Of a DNA stretch of 64,000 nucleotides, positions 17,448 to 25,296 are shown piece by piece. Origin of the DNA: JADLHS01 sp020848635 (GTDB lineage: Bacteria; Verrucomicrobiota; Verrucomicrobiia; Limisphaerales; JADLHS01); assembly GCA_037044975.1 (NCBI GenBank), contig JBAOIL010000026.1:186001-250000 (forward strand). The letters run 5' to 3'. The stretch's first letter is position 1. Each line of letters begins with the position of its first letter. The translations under genes and the position numbers were made by a program. A model generated the notes under the pieces. That model was not told the origin of the DNA. It worked only from the letters and a program-made list of their open reading frames with translations, and searched no databases.

Positions 17448-18861
17448 ATGTCAGTACCAATCATCAGCCTCGCGCAGATGCGCCACTGGGAAAGCGCCAC
17501 CTGGGCCACCGGCCAGTCGGAAGCGGAAGTCATCCGGCGCGTCGGGCTGAGGGTGGCGCAACGGGCACTGCAACTGACCCGCCCCGACGATTTTATTCTG
17601 CTGCTGGCGGGTAAAGGCCACAATGGCGATGATGTGCGCGCCGCGCAGCCACATCTCACCGGTCGGCGCGTCGAGTTGCTGAACGTCAAGTCCCCCGCCG
17701 CCTGCCTGACGCAACTCGAAACGGAACTGGGCAACAATCCCGGCTTGATCATTGACGGCTTGCTGGGCAGCGGACTGAACCGGCCGCTGGACGAGGATTG
17801 GAACGCCTTCATCACCCGCCTCAATGGCGCGCATCCCACCATCCTCGCAGTGGATGTGCCATCGGGCTTGCAAGCTGACACCGGCGAAGCCTTCGGGGCC
17901 GTGGTGCAAGCGACAGTCACGCTAACCATCGGCGTGCCGAAACCGGGGTTATTGCAGGCCAGTGCCGCGCCGTTCGTTGGCCGCCTCGAAGTGGTCACGG
18001 ACGTGGGGCTGATTGCGTGTCCCTTTGCCAGCGAGTTGAACTGGACGTTGCCGGAAGATTTCCGCGGGTTTCCCCCCGCACGCCCCGCCGCGAGCCACAA
18101 GGGGAGTTTCGGTCATCTGGCCATCCTCGCCGGCAGCCTGGGCTTTCACGGCGCGGCGGTGCTGGCGGCCCGGGGGGCCCAACGCGCGCAGCCCGGATTG
18201 GTCACCGTGCTGGCTCACGAACCGGCCTATTACCCGGTGGCAGCACAATTGCAGTCGGCCATGGTCAACGTGTGGTCGCCGGCGACCTTCCTGCCCGGAG
18301 ATTTTTCGGCTGTGCTGGTTGGCCCTGGCCTGGCGGCGCCGGATTTGCCGGAAGAATTGCGGACGGCGGCACGCAAGCTTTGGCGCGACTCGTTGCTGCC
18401 GGTGATCGTGGACGCGAGTGCGTTGGATTGGTTGCCCCTGGATCATGTCCCCAAAAATGCCATCCGCGTCATCACGCCGCATCCGGGCGAAGCGGCCCGG
18501 CTGTTGAAAACGACGCCCGAGCACATCCAGGAAAACCGCCCCGAGGCGCTGCGCGAAATCTCGAAACGATTCGGCAATTGCTGGGTGGTACTCAAAGGCC
18601 ATCAAACCCTGATCGGTCACAGCACCGGGGAACTGTTCGTGAACTCCTCCGGCAATCCGCATCTGGCTCAAGGTGGGAGCGGGGACTTGCTGGCCGGATT
18701 CATCGCGGGGCTGCTGGCGCAACCCGCGCTGGCAGTCGTCCGTGGGCCGGACATTACGCTACGCCGTCTGGCAACATGGCGCGGCGGCGGATGGCTTGAC
18801 CGCGCGGCAGCGCAACTGGACGGTGGAAGACCTGGCGGGCGAACTCGGCAATGCGGGCTGA
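17448..18861 (+). CDS. nnr: Bifunctional NAD(P)H-hydrate epimerase / ADP-dependent NAD(P)H-hydrate dehydratase (frameshifted near 3' end)
   Basis: Repairs hydrated NADH and NADPH. The N-terminal epimerase half (about 1-215, YjeF_N) shows LLLAGKGHNGDDVRAA, IIDGLLGSGLNRPL and AVDVPSGLQADTGEA. The C-terminal dehydratase half (about 220-470, carbohydrate-kinase-like) shows HKGSFGHLAILAGS, RVITPHPGEAARLL, WVVLKGHQTLIG and NPHLAQGGSGDLLAGFIAGL, including the GGSGDxL catalytic Asp. The last about 35 codons are in a different frame: after QPALAVV the expected AVWQHGAAADGLTARQRN ending in GELGNAG continues to TGA 18861. The shift is near 18740-18760. Without it the frame would run on into the next gene as a false fusion. 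A terminator starts at the stop codon. Confidence 0.88.
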
Positions 18862-18883
18862 CCGCGCCGCGCGCGGGTTTTTT
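18862..18883 (+). terminator. Intrinsic terminator after nnr
   Basis: Short hairpin CCGCGC-CGC-GCGCGG (18862-18876) followed by G and six T (18878-18883), placed directly after the TGA. Confidence 0.7.
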
Positions 18884-18920
18884 CTTCCTTTGCCCGCGCA
18901 CATCTGTTAGGAAAAACCCC

Positions 18921-19872
18921 GTGCGAAATTTCAAATTGATGGCGGTCGGTTGGTGGCTCGGCTTGTGGTTCGTGGCCAGCATCGGCGCCATCACGTTTGA
19001 ATACGCGGACGGCACGAAGATCGAGGGCGACATCGTGCAGGGCAAACCGGAGTTTCTACAGATCCGCGTCGAAGGCAGCCGCTATGAAAAGCTCGTCTGG
19101 GACAAGCTGTCGCAAGCCACACTCAAACAACTCGCCGACGACCCAAAACTCAAGCTCGAACCCTTCATTCAACCCTACCTCGAAGTGCAGGAGGACGCGA
19201 CGATCAAGAAGACCGAGGTGGTGATCAAGCCCGTGCCGCGCCTTGAGCGCCAGGTGAAAGGCTCGCTGCTCGGCGCGCTGTTCGGGTCTTCCTTGGGCCT
19301 CGTCGCGCTGCTGCTGTTGTACGCGGCAAACATTTACGCCGGCTACGAAATTTCCGTGGTTCGCGCCTATCCCGCGGGCCTCGTGTGCGGCATTGCCGCC
19401 GTCGCCCCCGTCATCGGGCCGGTGGTCTTTCTTTGCCTCCCCACCAAAATGCAACCCAGCGGGGATGAAGTCGTCCCGGAAGCCGCGCCTCCGGCAACCG
19501 GCACGGCGGAGTCCGCCACTGCCGCCACCCCGCCGATAGCGCCACGGCGGTTTGACCCTGGCGCATACGGAAGCCGCCCCCACCGCCAACGCGGTGGCCG
19601 AGACGCAGGTGTTCAAGCGCGGCCAGTTCACGTTCAATCGCCGGTTCATCGAAACAAAATTCTCCGGCTTTTTCGGTCTGGTGCGCCGGGAGGCGGAGAA
19701 AAACCAGGTGCTGCTCATCAAGTCGGCGCGCGGCGAATTCGTCGTCACCCGGATCACGCGAATTGCCTCCAACGACTTGCATGTGGACGTCCACCGGGCC
19801 GGCGCCTCGCAGGAGGTGCAGATCCCGTTCAGCGAAATCGTGGAAATTCAAATCAAACCGCGGGCCGCCTGA
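18921..19872 (+). CDS. Membrane protein with N-terminal SHD1-like beta domain (single-base frameshift)
   Basis: I cannot name a function. Starting at GTG 18921, with AGGA nine bases ahead, the protein has a signal-like helix (about residues 5-22), then a small domain (FEYADGTKIEGDIVQGKPEF, and KLVWDKLSQATLKQLADDPK) resembling the SHD1/Sla1-like modules common in Planctomycetes-Verrucomicrobia proteins. Two membrane helices follow (about 115-140 and 150-172), then a Pro/Ala linker. The C-terminal about 100 residues (TLAHTEAAPTANAVAETQVF onward to IQIKPRAA) are in another frame; the shift lies at about 19530-19550. That part has a second copy-like beta stretch (ETKFSGFFGLVRREAEKNQV). An ATG at 18939 is an alternative start. 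Confidence 0.6.
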
Positions 19873-19908
19873 ACTTGACCCGCCGCCGGCCTCGCATCGC
19901 CTCGCGTT

Positions 19909-20493
19909 ATGAAATACAAAACCATTCTTCTCTTTGGCGCGCCCGGTGCCGGCAAGGGCACGCAGGGCAAAATCCTGGGCACCGTCCCGAATTTCTTCCA
20001 TTGCGCGTGCGGCGACGTGTTCCGCTCCTTGAGCGCGACGAATCCGCTCGCCCAGGTCTTTATTGATTACACCAGCCGCGGCCAACTCGTGCCCGACCTG
20101 CCGACCGTGAAATTATGGCGCCAGTACATCCGCCGCGAACGCGCTGGCCGCTTTAACCCGGCCACCGACACCCTCGTGCTCGACGGCATTCCGCGCAATC
20201 TCCACCAGGCCGAAATGCTGGCGGATGCGCTCGAGGTGAAGGCGGTTTTCTATCTGCACTGCACGAATTTCGACTCGCTGGTGCAACGCCTCCAACGCCG
20301 GGCGCTCAAGGAAAACCGTTTGGATGACGCCAACCTTGAGGTCATTCGCGAGCGGCTTCAGGTGTATGACCAGGAAACCAAGCCGGTGCTCCAATTCTAC
20401 GGCCCGAAACTTGTGCATCGCATCAACTCGACGCAAACGCCCACCAAGGTGTTGTGCGACATTCTGCGCCACCTGGAAAAGGCAAGAGTTTAG
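19909..20493 (+). CDS. adk: Adenylate kinase-family nucleoside monophosphate kinase
   Basis: Catalyses phosphate transfer between ATP and a nucleoside monophosphate, most likely AMP. The P-loop is LFGAPGAGKGTQGKIL (about residues 8-23). The NMP-binding start is altered (FHCACGDVFRSLSA in place of the common STGDMLR), and DGIPRNLHQAEML matches the DGFPR box. The LID region is short and lacks zinc-binding cysteines (RLQRRALKENRLDDANLEVI), and the closing VYDQETKPVLQFY is typical. At 194 residues it is a short-type kinase. The divergent NMP site leaves open a different nucleotide preference. The gene is followed 66 bases later by fmt. Confidence 0.83.
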   Translation: MKYKTILLFGAPGAGKGTQGKILGTVPNFFHCACGDVFRSLSATNPLAQVFIDYTSRGQLVPDLPTVKLWRQYIRRERAGRFNPATDTLVLDGIPRNLHQAEMLADALEVKAVFYLHCTNFDSLVQRLQRRALKENRLDDANLEVIRERLQVYDQETKPVLQFYGPKLVHRINSTQTPTKVLCDILRHLEKARV

Positions 20494-20559
20494 CCGCGCA
20501 TCCACGAGCGGCGACGCGTAATCGCTTAAGTCGCGCGCGGTTTTCGGTATGGCTCTGGC

Positions 20560-21513
20560 ATGGCTGCGCTACGAATCATTTTCATGGGAACGCCGGAACT
20601 GGCCGCCGCCAGTCTCGCCGCGTTGCTAGGGTCACCCGGCTTTCAAATCCTTGCCGCCGTCACGCAGCCGGATCGCCCCAAAGGCCGGGATCTCAAACTC
20701 CAGCCTTCGCCCGTAAAGCAACTCGCCGGAGCCGCTGGCTTACCCGTGCTGCAACCGGAGAAAGCTCGTGATGAACAATTCGTCGCCGAACTACGGGCCC
20801 TCGCGCCGGACCTCATTGCCGTGGCTGCGTTTGGCCAGATTCTGCCGAAGGCGATTCTGGAGTTACCGCGCTTCGGTTGTCTGAATGTTCACACGTCTTT
20901 GCTGCCCAATTACCGCGGCGCCGCCCCGATCCAGTGGGCGATTCTCAACGGCGACGCCGAGACCGGCGTCACCATCATGAAGATGGACGTGGGCCTCGAT
21001 ACCGGCGACATCCTCACCCAACGCGCAACCCCGATCCGCGACGAGGACAATGCCGCCACGCTCCATGACCGGCTCGCGGAACTCGGGGCCGAACTGCTCG
21101 TGCAAACCATCCCGGACTACGTTGCCGGCAAGGTCCGGCCGCAACCCCAGGATGCCACCCGCGCAACTCACGTCGGCAAGATCAAGAAGGAGGACGGTCG
21201 GATTGACTGGCAGCAGCCGGCCCGCGCGATCTGGAATCGCATCCGGGCCTTCACCCCGTGGCCCGGCGCGTTCACCTTTCGGACCGGACAAACGCCGCCA
21301 CAACTTCTAAAAATCTGGGGCGCGGAATTAGTTTTGCAGCCCGGAATGCCGGGCACAATTCTTGAGGCCGAGAAGAGCGGGATCGTCATTGGCTGCGGCA
21401 ACGATGCACTGCGCATCACATCCTTGCAGCGCGAAGGTGGCCGCCGCATGAGCGCGGCGGAGTTTCTCGCGGGCCATCCGTTGAAACCAGGGATGAAACT
21501 CGGCGGCCCGTAG
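20560..21513 (+). CDS. fmt: Methionyl-tRNA formyltransferase
   Basis: Formylates initiator Met-tRNA using 10-formyl-tetrahydrofolate. The 317-residue length is normal. The catalytic region reads NVHTSLLPNYRGAAPIQWAI, with the Asn, His and downstream Asp in MKMDVGLDTGDIL. KKEDGRIDW starts the C-terminal OB-like domain, with FTPWPGAFTF following. ATG 20560 is directly followed by the conserved ALRIIFMGTPELA. Unlike in many bacteria, no def gene adjoins it. The TAG stop forms part of the palindromic repeat at 21510-21575. Confidence 0.95.
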   Translation: MAALRIIFMGTPELAAASLAALLGSPGFQILAAVTQPDRPKGRDLKLQPSPVKQLAGAAGLPVLQPEKARDEQFVAELRALAPDLIAVAAFGQILPKAILELPRFGCLNVHTSLLPNYRGAAPIQWAILNGDAETGVTIMKMDVGLDTGDILTQRATPIRDEDNAATLHDRLAELGAELLVQTIPDYVAGKVRPQPQDATRATHVGKIKKEDGRIDWQQPARAIWNRIRAFTPWPGAFTFRTGQTPPQLLKIWGAELVLQPGMPGTILEAEKSGIVIGCGNDALRITSLQREGGRRMSAAEFLAGHPLKPGMKLGGP

Positions 21514-21575
21514 CCACCGACGCGACGAGGCGGATTCCGGGGCGTTGACCTCCGCCGCCTGCGGTTGGCGGCTAC
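21510..21575. repeat. GTAGCC-type palindromic repeat, full copy 2, between convergent stop codons
   Basis: A 66-base imperfect inverted repeat: left arm GTAGCCACCGACGCGACGAG then GCGGA (21510-21534), right arm TCCGCCGCCTGCGGTTGGCG then GCTAC (21551-21575). It is the same family as 6297-6365. On the plus strand its second to fourth bases are the TAG of fmt; on the minus strand the mirror position is the TAG of the BtpA-family gene. The element therefore exactly fills the gap and ends both reading frames. Confidence 0.85.
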
Positions 21576-22378
21576 GCAAGCTTGGAATGCGCCGCCATGA
21601 ATCTTTCAACCCGTTTCGCATCCACCGCCAGAGACCACTGGCCGCCCTGCTTGAACTCCGAGCCGACGATGAACCCATCCGCCGCCCCGTAAAACCGCTT
21701 CAAGTTGGCCGCCGTCACGCCGGAACCCAGGTAAACCGGCAAACGCGTTTGCCGTTTCACCGCGAGCACATCGGCGCGTCGCGGGGCCGCCCCCGTCACC
21801 GTGCCGGTCACGATCACCGCGTCGCCGCGCATGAACTCGACGGCGTGCGCTGTTTCGCCGATGCCCACATCCGCCGTGATGGCGTGCGCGCTGTGTTTCT
21901 TTTTCACGTCGGCCCAGACCTGCACCGACTCCGCGCCCATCGCCCGGCGATACCGCAGCAGCTCCGCCGCCGAAGATTGAATGATGCCTTCGTCCGCAAC
22001 ATGCGCGAAGGCGAAGCCCTCGGCCCGGATGAAATCCAAGCCCGCCGTGTGCGCCACTGCCAGAGCTTCAAGATTGGCGCCGGCCAGAATCTGCACCCCA
22101 CACGCGAGTTGGCTCGTCCGTTTCACGGCCCGGGCAATGATCGCCATCGCCGCGACAATCTCCGGGCCCACCTGCCCGCGGAGATATGGCGTATCGTGCA
22201 TGTTCTCCAACATCAAGCCGTGAACGCCCGACGCGCGAAAAATCCTGGCCTCGGCCACCGCTTGCTTCTCGATGGCGCTCAAGCTGAGCTTGTTCGCCGG
22301 CGTGCCGGGCAACGCCCCGACGTGGATCATGGCGATGACCGGCCTGGCAGCGGAGAAAAGTGATTGGGTCGTCGGCAT
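21572..22378 (-). CDS. BtpA/SgcQ-family TIM-barrel protein
   Basis: A 268-residue protein of the BtpA family. It begins with the characteristic IAMIHVGALPGTP and continues with VHGLMLENMHDTPYL, CGVQILAGANLEALAVA, GLDFIRAEGFAFAHVADEGI and a terminal phosphate-site-like VYLGSGVTAANL and ADGFIVGSEFK. The fold is a TIM barrel. BtpA is needed for photosystem I in cyanobacteria and SgcQ is linked to sugar operons in enterobacteria; in heterotrophs the reaction is unknown. The neighbours do not explain it. The stop codon is provided by the repeat at 21510-21575. Confidence 0.85.
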   Translation of the reverse strand: MPTTQSLFSAARPVIAMIHVGALPGTPANKLSLSAIEKQAVAEARIFRASGVHGLMLENMHDTPYLRGQVGPEIVAAMAIIARAVKRTSQLACGVQILAGANLEALAVAHTAGLDFIRAEGFAFAHVADEGIIQSSAAELLRYRRAMGAESVQVWADVKKKHSAHAITADVGIGETAHAVEFMRGDAVIVTGTVTGAAPRRADVLAVKRQTRLPVYLGSGVTAANLKRFYGAADGFIVGSEFKQGGQWSLAVDAKRVERFMAAHSKLA

Positions 22379-22417
22379 AACGCGGCCAGTCTAGCGATCC
22401 ACCAATTGAATCCAAGC

Positions 22418-22563
22418 GCGGAGGGAGCGCTTGCGGAGCGCGGGCGGTCCCTCGTCCGCAGCACATTGGCTGAAACCGCGAATCCTGAGGATTCAACGCG
22501 TCTGATCCTTCGAAGCCCCTGCGACCAGGGACCGGTCGCGCTCTGGCGCGAGGCGCTCCGGTC
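22418..22563. repeat. Cluster of intergenic hairpins (dispersed-repeat type)
   Basis: Between the BtpA-family gene and the cysteine-cluster gene. Bases 22418-22459 form a hairpin with arms GCGGAGGGA and TCCCTCGTCCGC; 22480-22494 is a perfect palindrome GAATCCT-G-AGGATTC; and GACCGG near 22530 pairs with CCGGTC at 22558-22563. The composition and hairpin density look like a mosaic of repeat elements. It is sometimes readable as a long C-terminal tail of the gene at 22572, but that reading is an artefact of a frameshift. Confidence 0.45.
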
Positions 22564-22571
22564 ATTGCCGG

Positions 22572-22968
22572 CTAGCGCAACAACTCCCGCACCGACTCCA
22601 CGGTACAGCCCGGTCACCTGCGCCACCTGTTTAACGTATTCCTCGTCGCCGACCAGGTGCGGGATCGCCCGGCACTGGGTTTCCGCCTCGGGATGCCGCC
22701 ACAGGTTCGGAAAATCTCGGCATTGCTGCGGTTTCACGGATTGTATCGCGCAATCGTTGCCGGCCAAGAAAATGCACGCGCCATTGGATTGTTCCTGCAA
22801 GGCCAGTCCCCGGCGATCTTGTGTCAAGCGGGTATGGCGCTGGATGAACTCGTGCTCGCTCAGTTCCAAGCAGCCCGCAATCCGCGCAATCTCGGCGTCC
22901 GTCAAGCGCACCTGCCCCGGCCAGCGACAGCAGGCCGTGCAACGTTGACACTCATAAAAAATCGGCAC
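22572..22968 (-). CDS. YkgJ-type cysteine-cluster protein (single-base frameshift near the C-terminus)
   Basis: A small zinc- or iron-chelating protein of the YkgJ/CxxCxxCC family (about 131 residues). It starts at GTG 22968, directly ahead of PIFYECQRCTACCRWPGQV. Further Cys residues lie in NGACIFLAGNDCAIQSVKP and QQCRDFPNLW. Near the end the given frame runs on into repeat DNA, but one frame over it reads SVRELLR followed by TAG at 22572-22574, the natural end of the family; the shift lies just after VTGLYRG (about 22597-22602). An upstream ATG at 23046 would add 26 unconserved residues. The function of the family is unknown, and metal binding is inferred from its cysteines. Confidence 0.75.
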
Positions 22969-23458
22969 GGGCGGACCATAACGGGAACGCCAGCCCGTGC
23001 CAAGGAAGGGTCGAGGCCGTAACAACTGGGAGCAGCTCCACTGCACCCTTGGTCATCATTCCCTAGTGAACTTCCAACCGAGACCAAACTGACAATCCCA
23101 ATGCGGAATGCATTCGCTACCCGCCCACCAAACCGGAGCGTGGCCAACCTTAGCGTGGCGGCGCAGGGTGAGGTATCAATACCAAGCCCCCTTTCCTTTC
23201 AAACCATTTTCCGGTTGCTGCTCCAACGGTTCGGAGCGATACTCGAAAAAACGACGAACGGCCATCACTACCAGCCCCGCCACCTTAGGCGGGTCACCGT
23301 GGAAACCTGGCTCCGCTGCCAGGGCCTGATTTCCGTCCCTCAAAACCAAATGTGCGACCCTTTTTATCAAAACTTTGCTCTCACAATTGAATTGGTCGCA
23401 CAATTGGCTTGATAGTTGTGGCAAATAGATAAGTTCGGAAGAAACTCCCATCTGCACT
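22969..23458. other. Intergenic region, no supported gene
   Basis: About 490 bases. An open frame (23101-23412, plus) has no recognisable protein features. A small palindrome GCGAATGCATTCCGC-like sequence occurs near 23103-23117. The base composition becomes AT-richer from about 23330, leading into the islet gene at 23459. I see no RNA gene. Confidence 0.5.
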
Positions 23459-23758
23459 TTGAAAATTAGAACCAAATACTATTTCGTCCTTTTCGGATTG
23501 AGTCTGAGCGGGTTTGTTTTTCTAGCTATAATGCTCAAATTAGAAATAGTACCTGCTGGGGGTGCGCTTCTGCTCCTACCTTGGGGGATTTTCGTGAGCG
23601 CAATGCTCTCGACAATTAAATGCCCATCTTGCGGATCCAACATTGACGGCAGAGGATCGCTACCGTTCAGTGTTTTTCGAGTTCGAAGAAATTCATTATT
23701 GCTTAAACATTGTCCGCGCTGTAAGGCGGATCTAACTGGTCGGGGAGAACCATCTTGA
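23459..23758 (+). CDS. Small membrane protein with zinc-ribbon-like cysteines, in an AT-rich islet
   Basis: A 99-residue protein beginning at TTG 23459, KIRTKYYFVLFGLSLSGFVF. It has two membrane helices (about 8-27 and 34-52) and then a C-terminal cytoplasmic part with two CxxC pairs: CPSCGSN and CPRCKADLTGRGEPS. The paired cysteines suggest a small zinc ribbon. The surrounding DNA is clearly AT-richer than its neighbours and uses AT-ending codons, which suggests acquisition from elsewhere. No relative with known function comes to mind. Confidence 0.55.
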   Translation: MKIRTKYYFVLFGLSLSGFVFLAIMLKLEIVPAGGALLLLPWGIFVSAMLSTIKCPSCGSNIDGRGSLPFSVFRVRRNSLLLKHCPRCKADLTGRGEPS

Positions 23759-23966
23759 ATTGAGGAGATGTTCGAGGATGACAAGGATCGGGCGCGGTTT
23801 CTAGAGCCGCTGGGCGAAACCTGTCCCAAGAAAGGTGATTTGTCACCTTGAGGTCAGTCACCCAGTCCAAACGCTAAGAGCTACCAACCAATGCAAATCA
23901 GCGTGAACGCATGATTCATACGACTAACGCCGGGCTGGCGGCTTTTCCCGGATCCAGACTAACCCC

Positions 23967-24389
23967 ATGCTCCACCAAGCTTTCCACGAACTGACGATGG
24001 CCACGCGCGGTCGCGGGCTGTACGATTTCACCGCCGAGGTCGCGGCCTGGATCACCCAGGGCGGTTTCCAGGATGGCCTCGTCACCTTGCACCTGCGGCA
24101 CACCTCCGCCTCGCTGCTCATCCAGGAAAACGCCGACCCGGACGTGCGCGCCGATCTCGAACGCTTCTTCCACCGCCTCGTGCCCGACGGGGATTCGCTA
24201 TTTTCCCACACCTGCGAAGGCGCGGACGACATGCCGGCGCACATCCGCACCGCGCTCACCACCGTGAACCTCAGCCTGCCCTTGCGCGACGGTCGCCTGG
24301 CGCTCGGCACGTGGCAGGGCATTTACCTGTGGGAACATCGCCACGCCCCGCACACGCGCCAGATCACACTCCATTTCATCGGCGAATAA
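23967..24389 (+). CDS. yjbQ: YjbQ family protein (UPF0047)
   Basis: A 140-residue protein of the YjbQ/UPF0047 family, small trimeric enzymes. Some members have weak thiamin-phosphate synthase activity, and the physiological role is unsettled. Conserved stretches are GLYDFTAEVAAWI, LHLRHTSASLLIQENADPDV (the His-Thr-Ser-Ala-Ser signature), EGADDMPAHIRTAL and GTWQGIYLWEHRHAPHTRQI. ATG 23967 is the only sensible start. It is followed by a palindromic repeat and stands just before the rpmH cluster, without an evident link to it. Confidence 0.9.
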   Translation: MLHQAFHELTMATRGRGLYDFTAEVAAWITQGGFQDGLVTLHLRHTSASLLIQENADPDVRADLERFFHRLVPDGDSLFSHTCEGADDMPAHIRTALTTVNLSLPLRDGRLALGTWQGIYLWEHRHAPHTRQITLHFIGE

Positions 24390-24419
24390 GGTCGGTGATG
24401 GATTCCCGTTGGAGATTTT

Positions 24420-24499
24420 GGTGGGGCGAGCGTCCTCGCGAGCCAGCCCTGGCGGCCAAAGCTGCACCGGCGTCGGCTCGTCAGCCGCCTCGCCCCACC
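24420..24499. repeat. GGTGGGGCGAG-type palindromic repeat
   Basis: An 80-base inverted repeat, distinct from the GTAGCC family. The left arm is GGTGGGGCGAGCGTCCTCGC then GAGCC (24420-24444); the right arm is GGCTCGTCAGCCGCCTCGCC then CCACC (24475-24499). The 30-base middle is GC-rich. It has no coding capacity and lies 30 bases after yjbQ. Confidence 0.75.
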
Positions 24500-24556
24500 C
24501 AAACGGCACCACTACCGGCCCCGGCGGTGTGATTGGAGCGGTCGGGCAAGCTTCGG

Positions 24557-24648
24557 CTCTTCATCGTAATCTTGATCTCCCCTTTAGGGATCCCAGCGGC
24601 GAGCTTTCCGGAAATGATTAAGAGTAAGATGAAGATTGCGATTAAGAG
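24557..24648. repeat. AATC-rich inverted repeat upstream of rpmH
   Basis: Arms CTCTTCATCGTAATCTTGAT(C) at 24557-24577 and GATGAAGATTGCGATTAAGA(G) at 24628-24648 match at about 17 of 21 positions when one is reverse-complemented, with a 50-base loop. The unit is made of short TTAATC/AATCTT words, and similar words recur at about 52383-52410 ahead of rlmN. It sits immediately upstream of the rpmH promoter. Confidence 0.5.
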
Positions 24649-24675
24649 GGTAACCAACTGGCCCGGCAGGGCAGC

Positions 24676-24703
24676 TTGACACGACTCCTTTCGTTGTTAT
24701 CCT
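24676..24703 (+). promoter_or_regulatory. Sigma70-type promoter of the rpmH cluster
   Basis: A perfect -35 TTGACA (24676-24681), a 16-base spacer and -10 TATCCT (24698-24703), about 78 bases before the rpmH ATG. This is the best promoter match I see in the window. Confidence 0.7.
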
Positions 24704-24781
24704 CCCCCGCTCCGGTCAACAGGAATTTCCCCGGCGAACGTGAATTGGGAAAGAAACTGTCGGGCCGGGCTGAAATAATTT

Positions 24782-24919
24782 ATGAAACGCCAGTATCAAC
24801 CGTCAAAAATCCGCCGCAAACGGCAACACGGATTTCTGAACCGCAATTCCACCAAGAGTGGCAAGGCCACGCTGGCCAACCGCCGGCGCGAGGGCCGCAA
24901 ACGGCTGACCCCGGTTTAA
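24782..24919 (+). CDS. rpmH: 50S ribosomal protein L34
   Basis: A 45-residue, very basic protein: it starts MKRQYQPSKIRRKRQHGF, continues LNRNSTKSGKATLANRRREG and ends RKRLTPV. This is a full, conserved L34. It stands first in the rpmH-rnpA-yidD-yidC-jag order found near the replication origin of many bacteria. Eight bases separate it from rnpA. Confidence 0.97.
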   Translation: MKRQYQPSKIRRKRQHGFLNRNSTKSGKATLANRRREGRKRLTPV

Positions 24920-24927
24920 CTTCGGGC

Positions 24928-25296
24928 ATGGCTGCGGACGCGCCAGCCCGGCGCGGCTTGGGCCGCGGGTCGCGGATCAAGCAGGGCCGCGATTTCATGA
25001 AATTGCGCACGGCAGGTCAGCGCATGGTGCGCGGCTGTCTGATCGTCAACTGGTTGCCCCGGCCGGGCGCGGAACGCTCGCGGCTCGGGGTGGTGGTCAG
25101 CAAGAAAGTCGGCGGTTCCGTGGTTCGCAGCCGGGTCAAGCGTCTGTTGCGGGAATCCTTTCGCCTTCATCAATATGAACTCGCTCAATCGCTCGAGCTG
25201 GTGCTCGTGGCCCGGCCGTCCATTGCGGGTCGAACATTTGCCGACGTGGAGCGCGATTTCCTCAACACCCTGCGCACCGCGGGGCTTCTGAAGTGA
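24928..25296 (+). CDS. rnpA: Ribonuclease P protein component
   Basis: Protein subunit that assists RNase P RNA in maturing tRNA 5' ends. From ATG 24928 the product is 122 residues. The conserved core is GSRIKQGRDFMKLRTAGQRM at the N-terminal half and the RNR-type box VVSKKVGGSVVRSRVKRLLR followed by ESFRLHQ. The frame can be opened further upstream to 24676, but that would run through rpmH in another frame, so the ATG just after rpmH is preferred. The stop overlaps the yidD GTG start (GTGA). Confidence 0.95.
   Translation: MAADAPARRGLGRGSRIKQGRDFMKLRTAGQRMVRGCLIVNWLPRPGAERSRLGVVVSKKVGGSVVRSRVKRLLRESFRLHQYELAQSLELVLVARPSIAGRTFADVERDFLNTLRTAGLLK

Noticed and set aside
18862..20066. Apparent fusion of the NAD(P)H-hydrate repair enzyme with a membrane protein and adk
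   Set aside because: The fused frame arises because two single-base shifts keep reading open past a terminator; the natural gene ends at 18861 and 19872 are found one frame over.
21572..22378. BtpA as evidence of photosynthesis
   Set aside because: BtpA-family proteins are common in non-photosynthetic bacteria, and no photosystem or pigment gene is present; hemB is general metabolism.
22383..22571. Long C-terminal extension of the YkgJ-type protein
   Set aside because: It is a read-through into hairpin-rich intergenic DNA after a one-base shift; the normal end SVRELLR and TAG is present in the next frame.
23101..23412. Possible 103-codon gene
   Set aside because: No recognisable motif, poor start context and a sharp composition change inside it; more likely non-coding.
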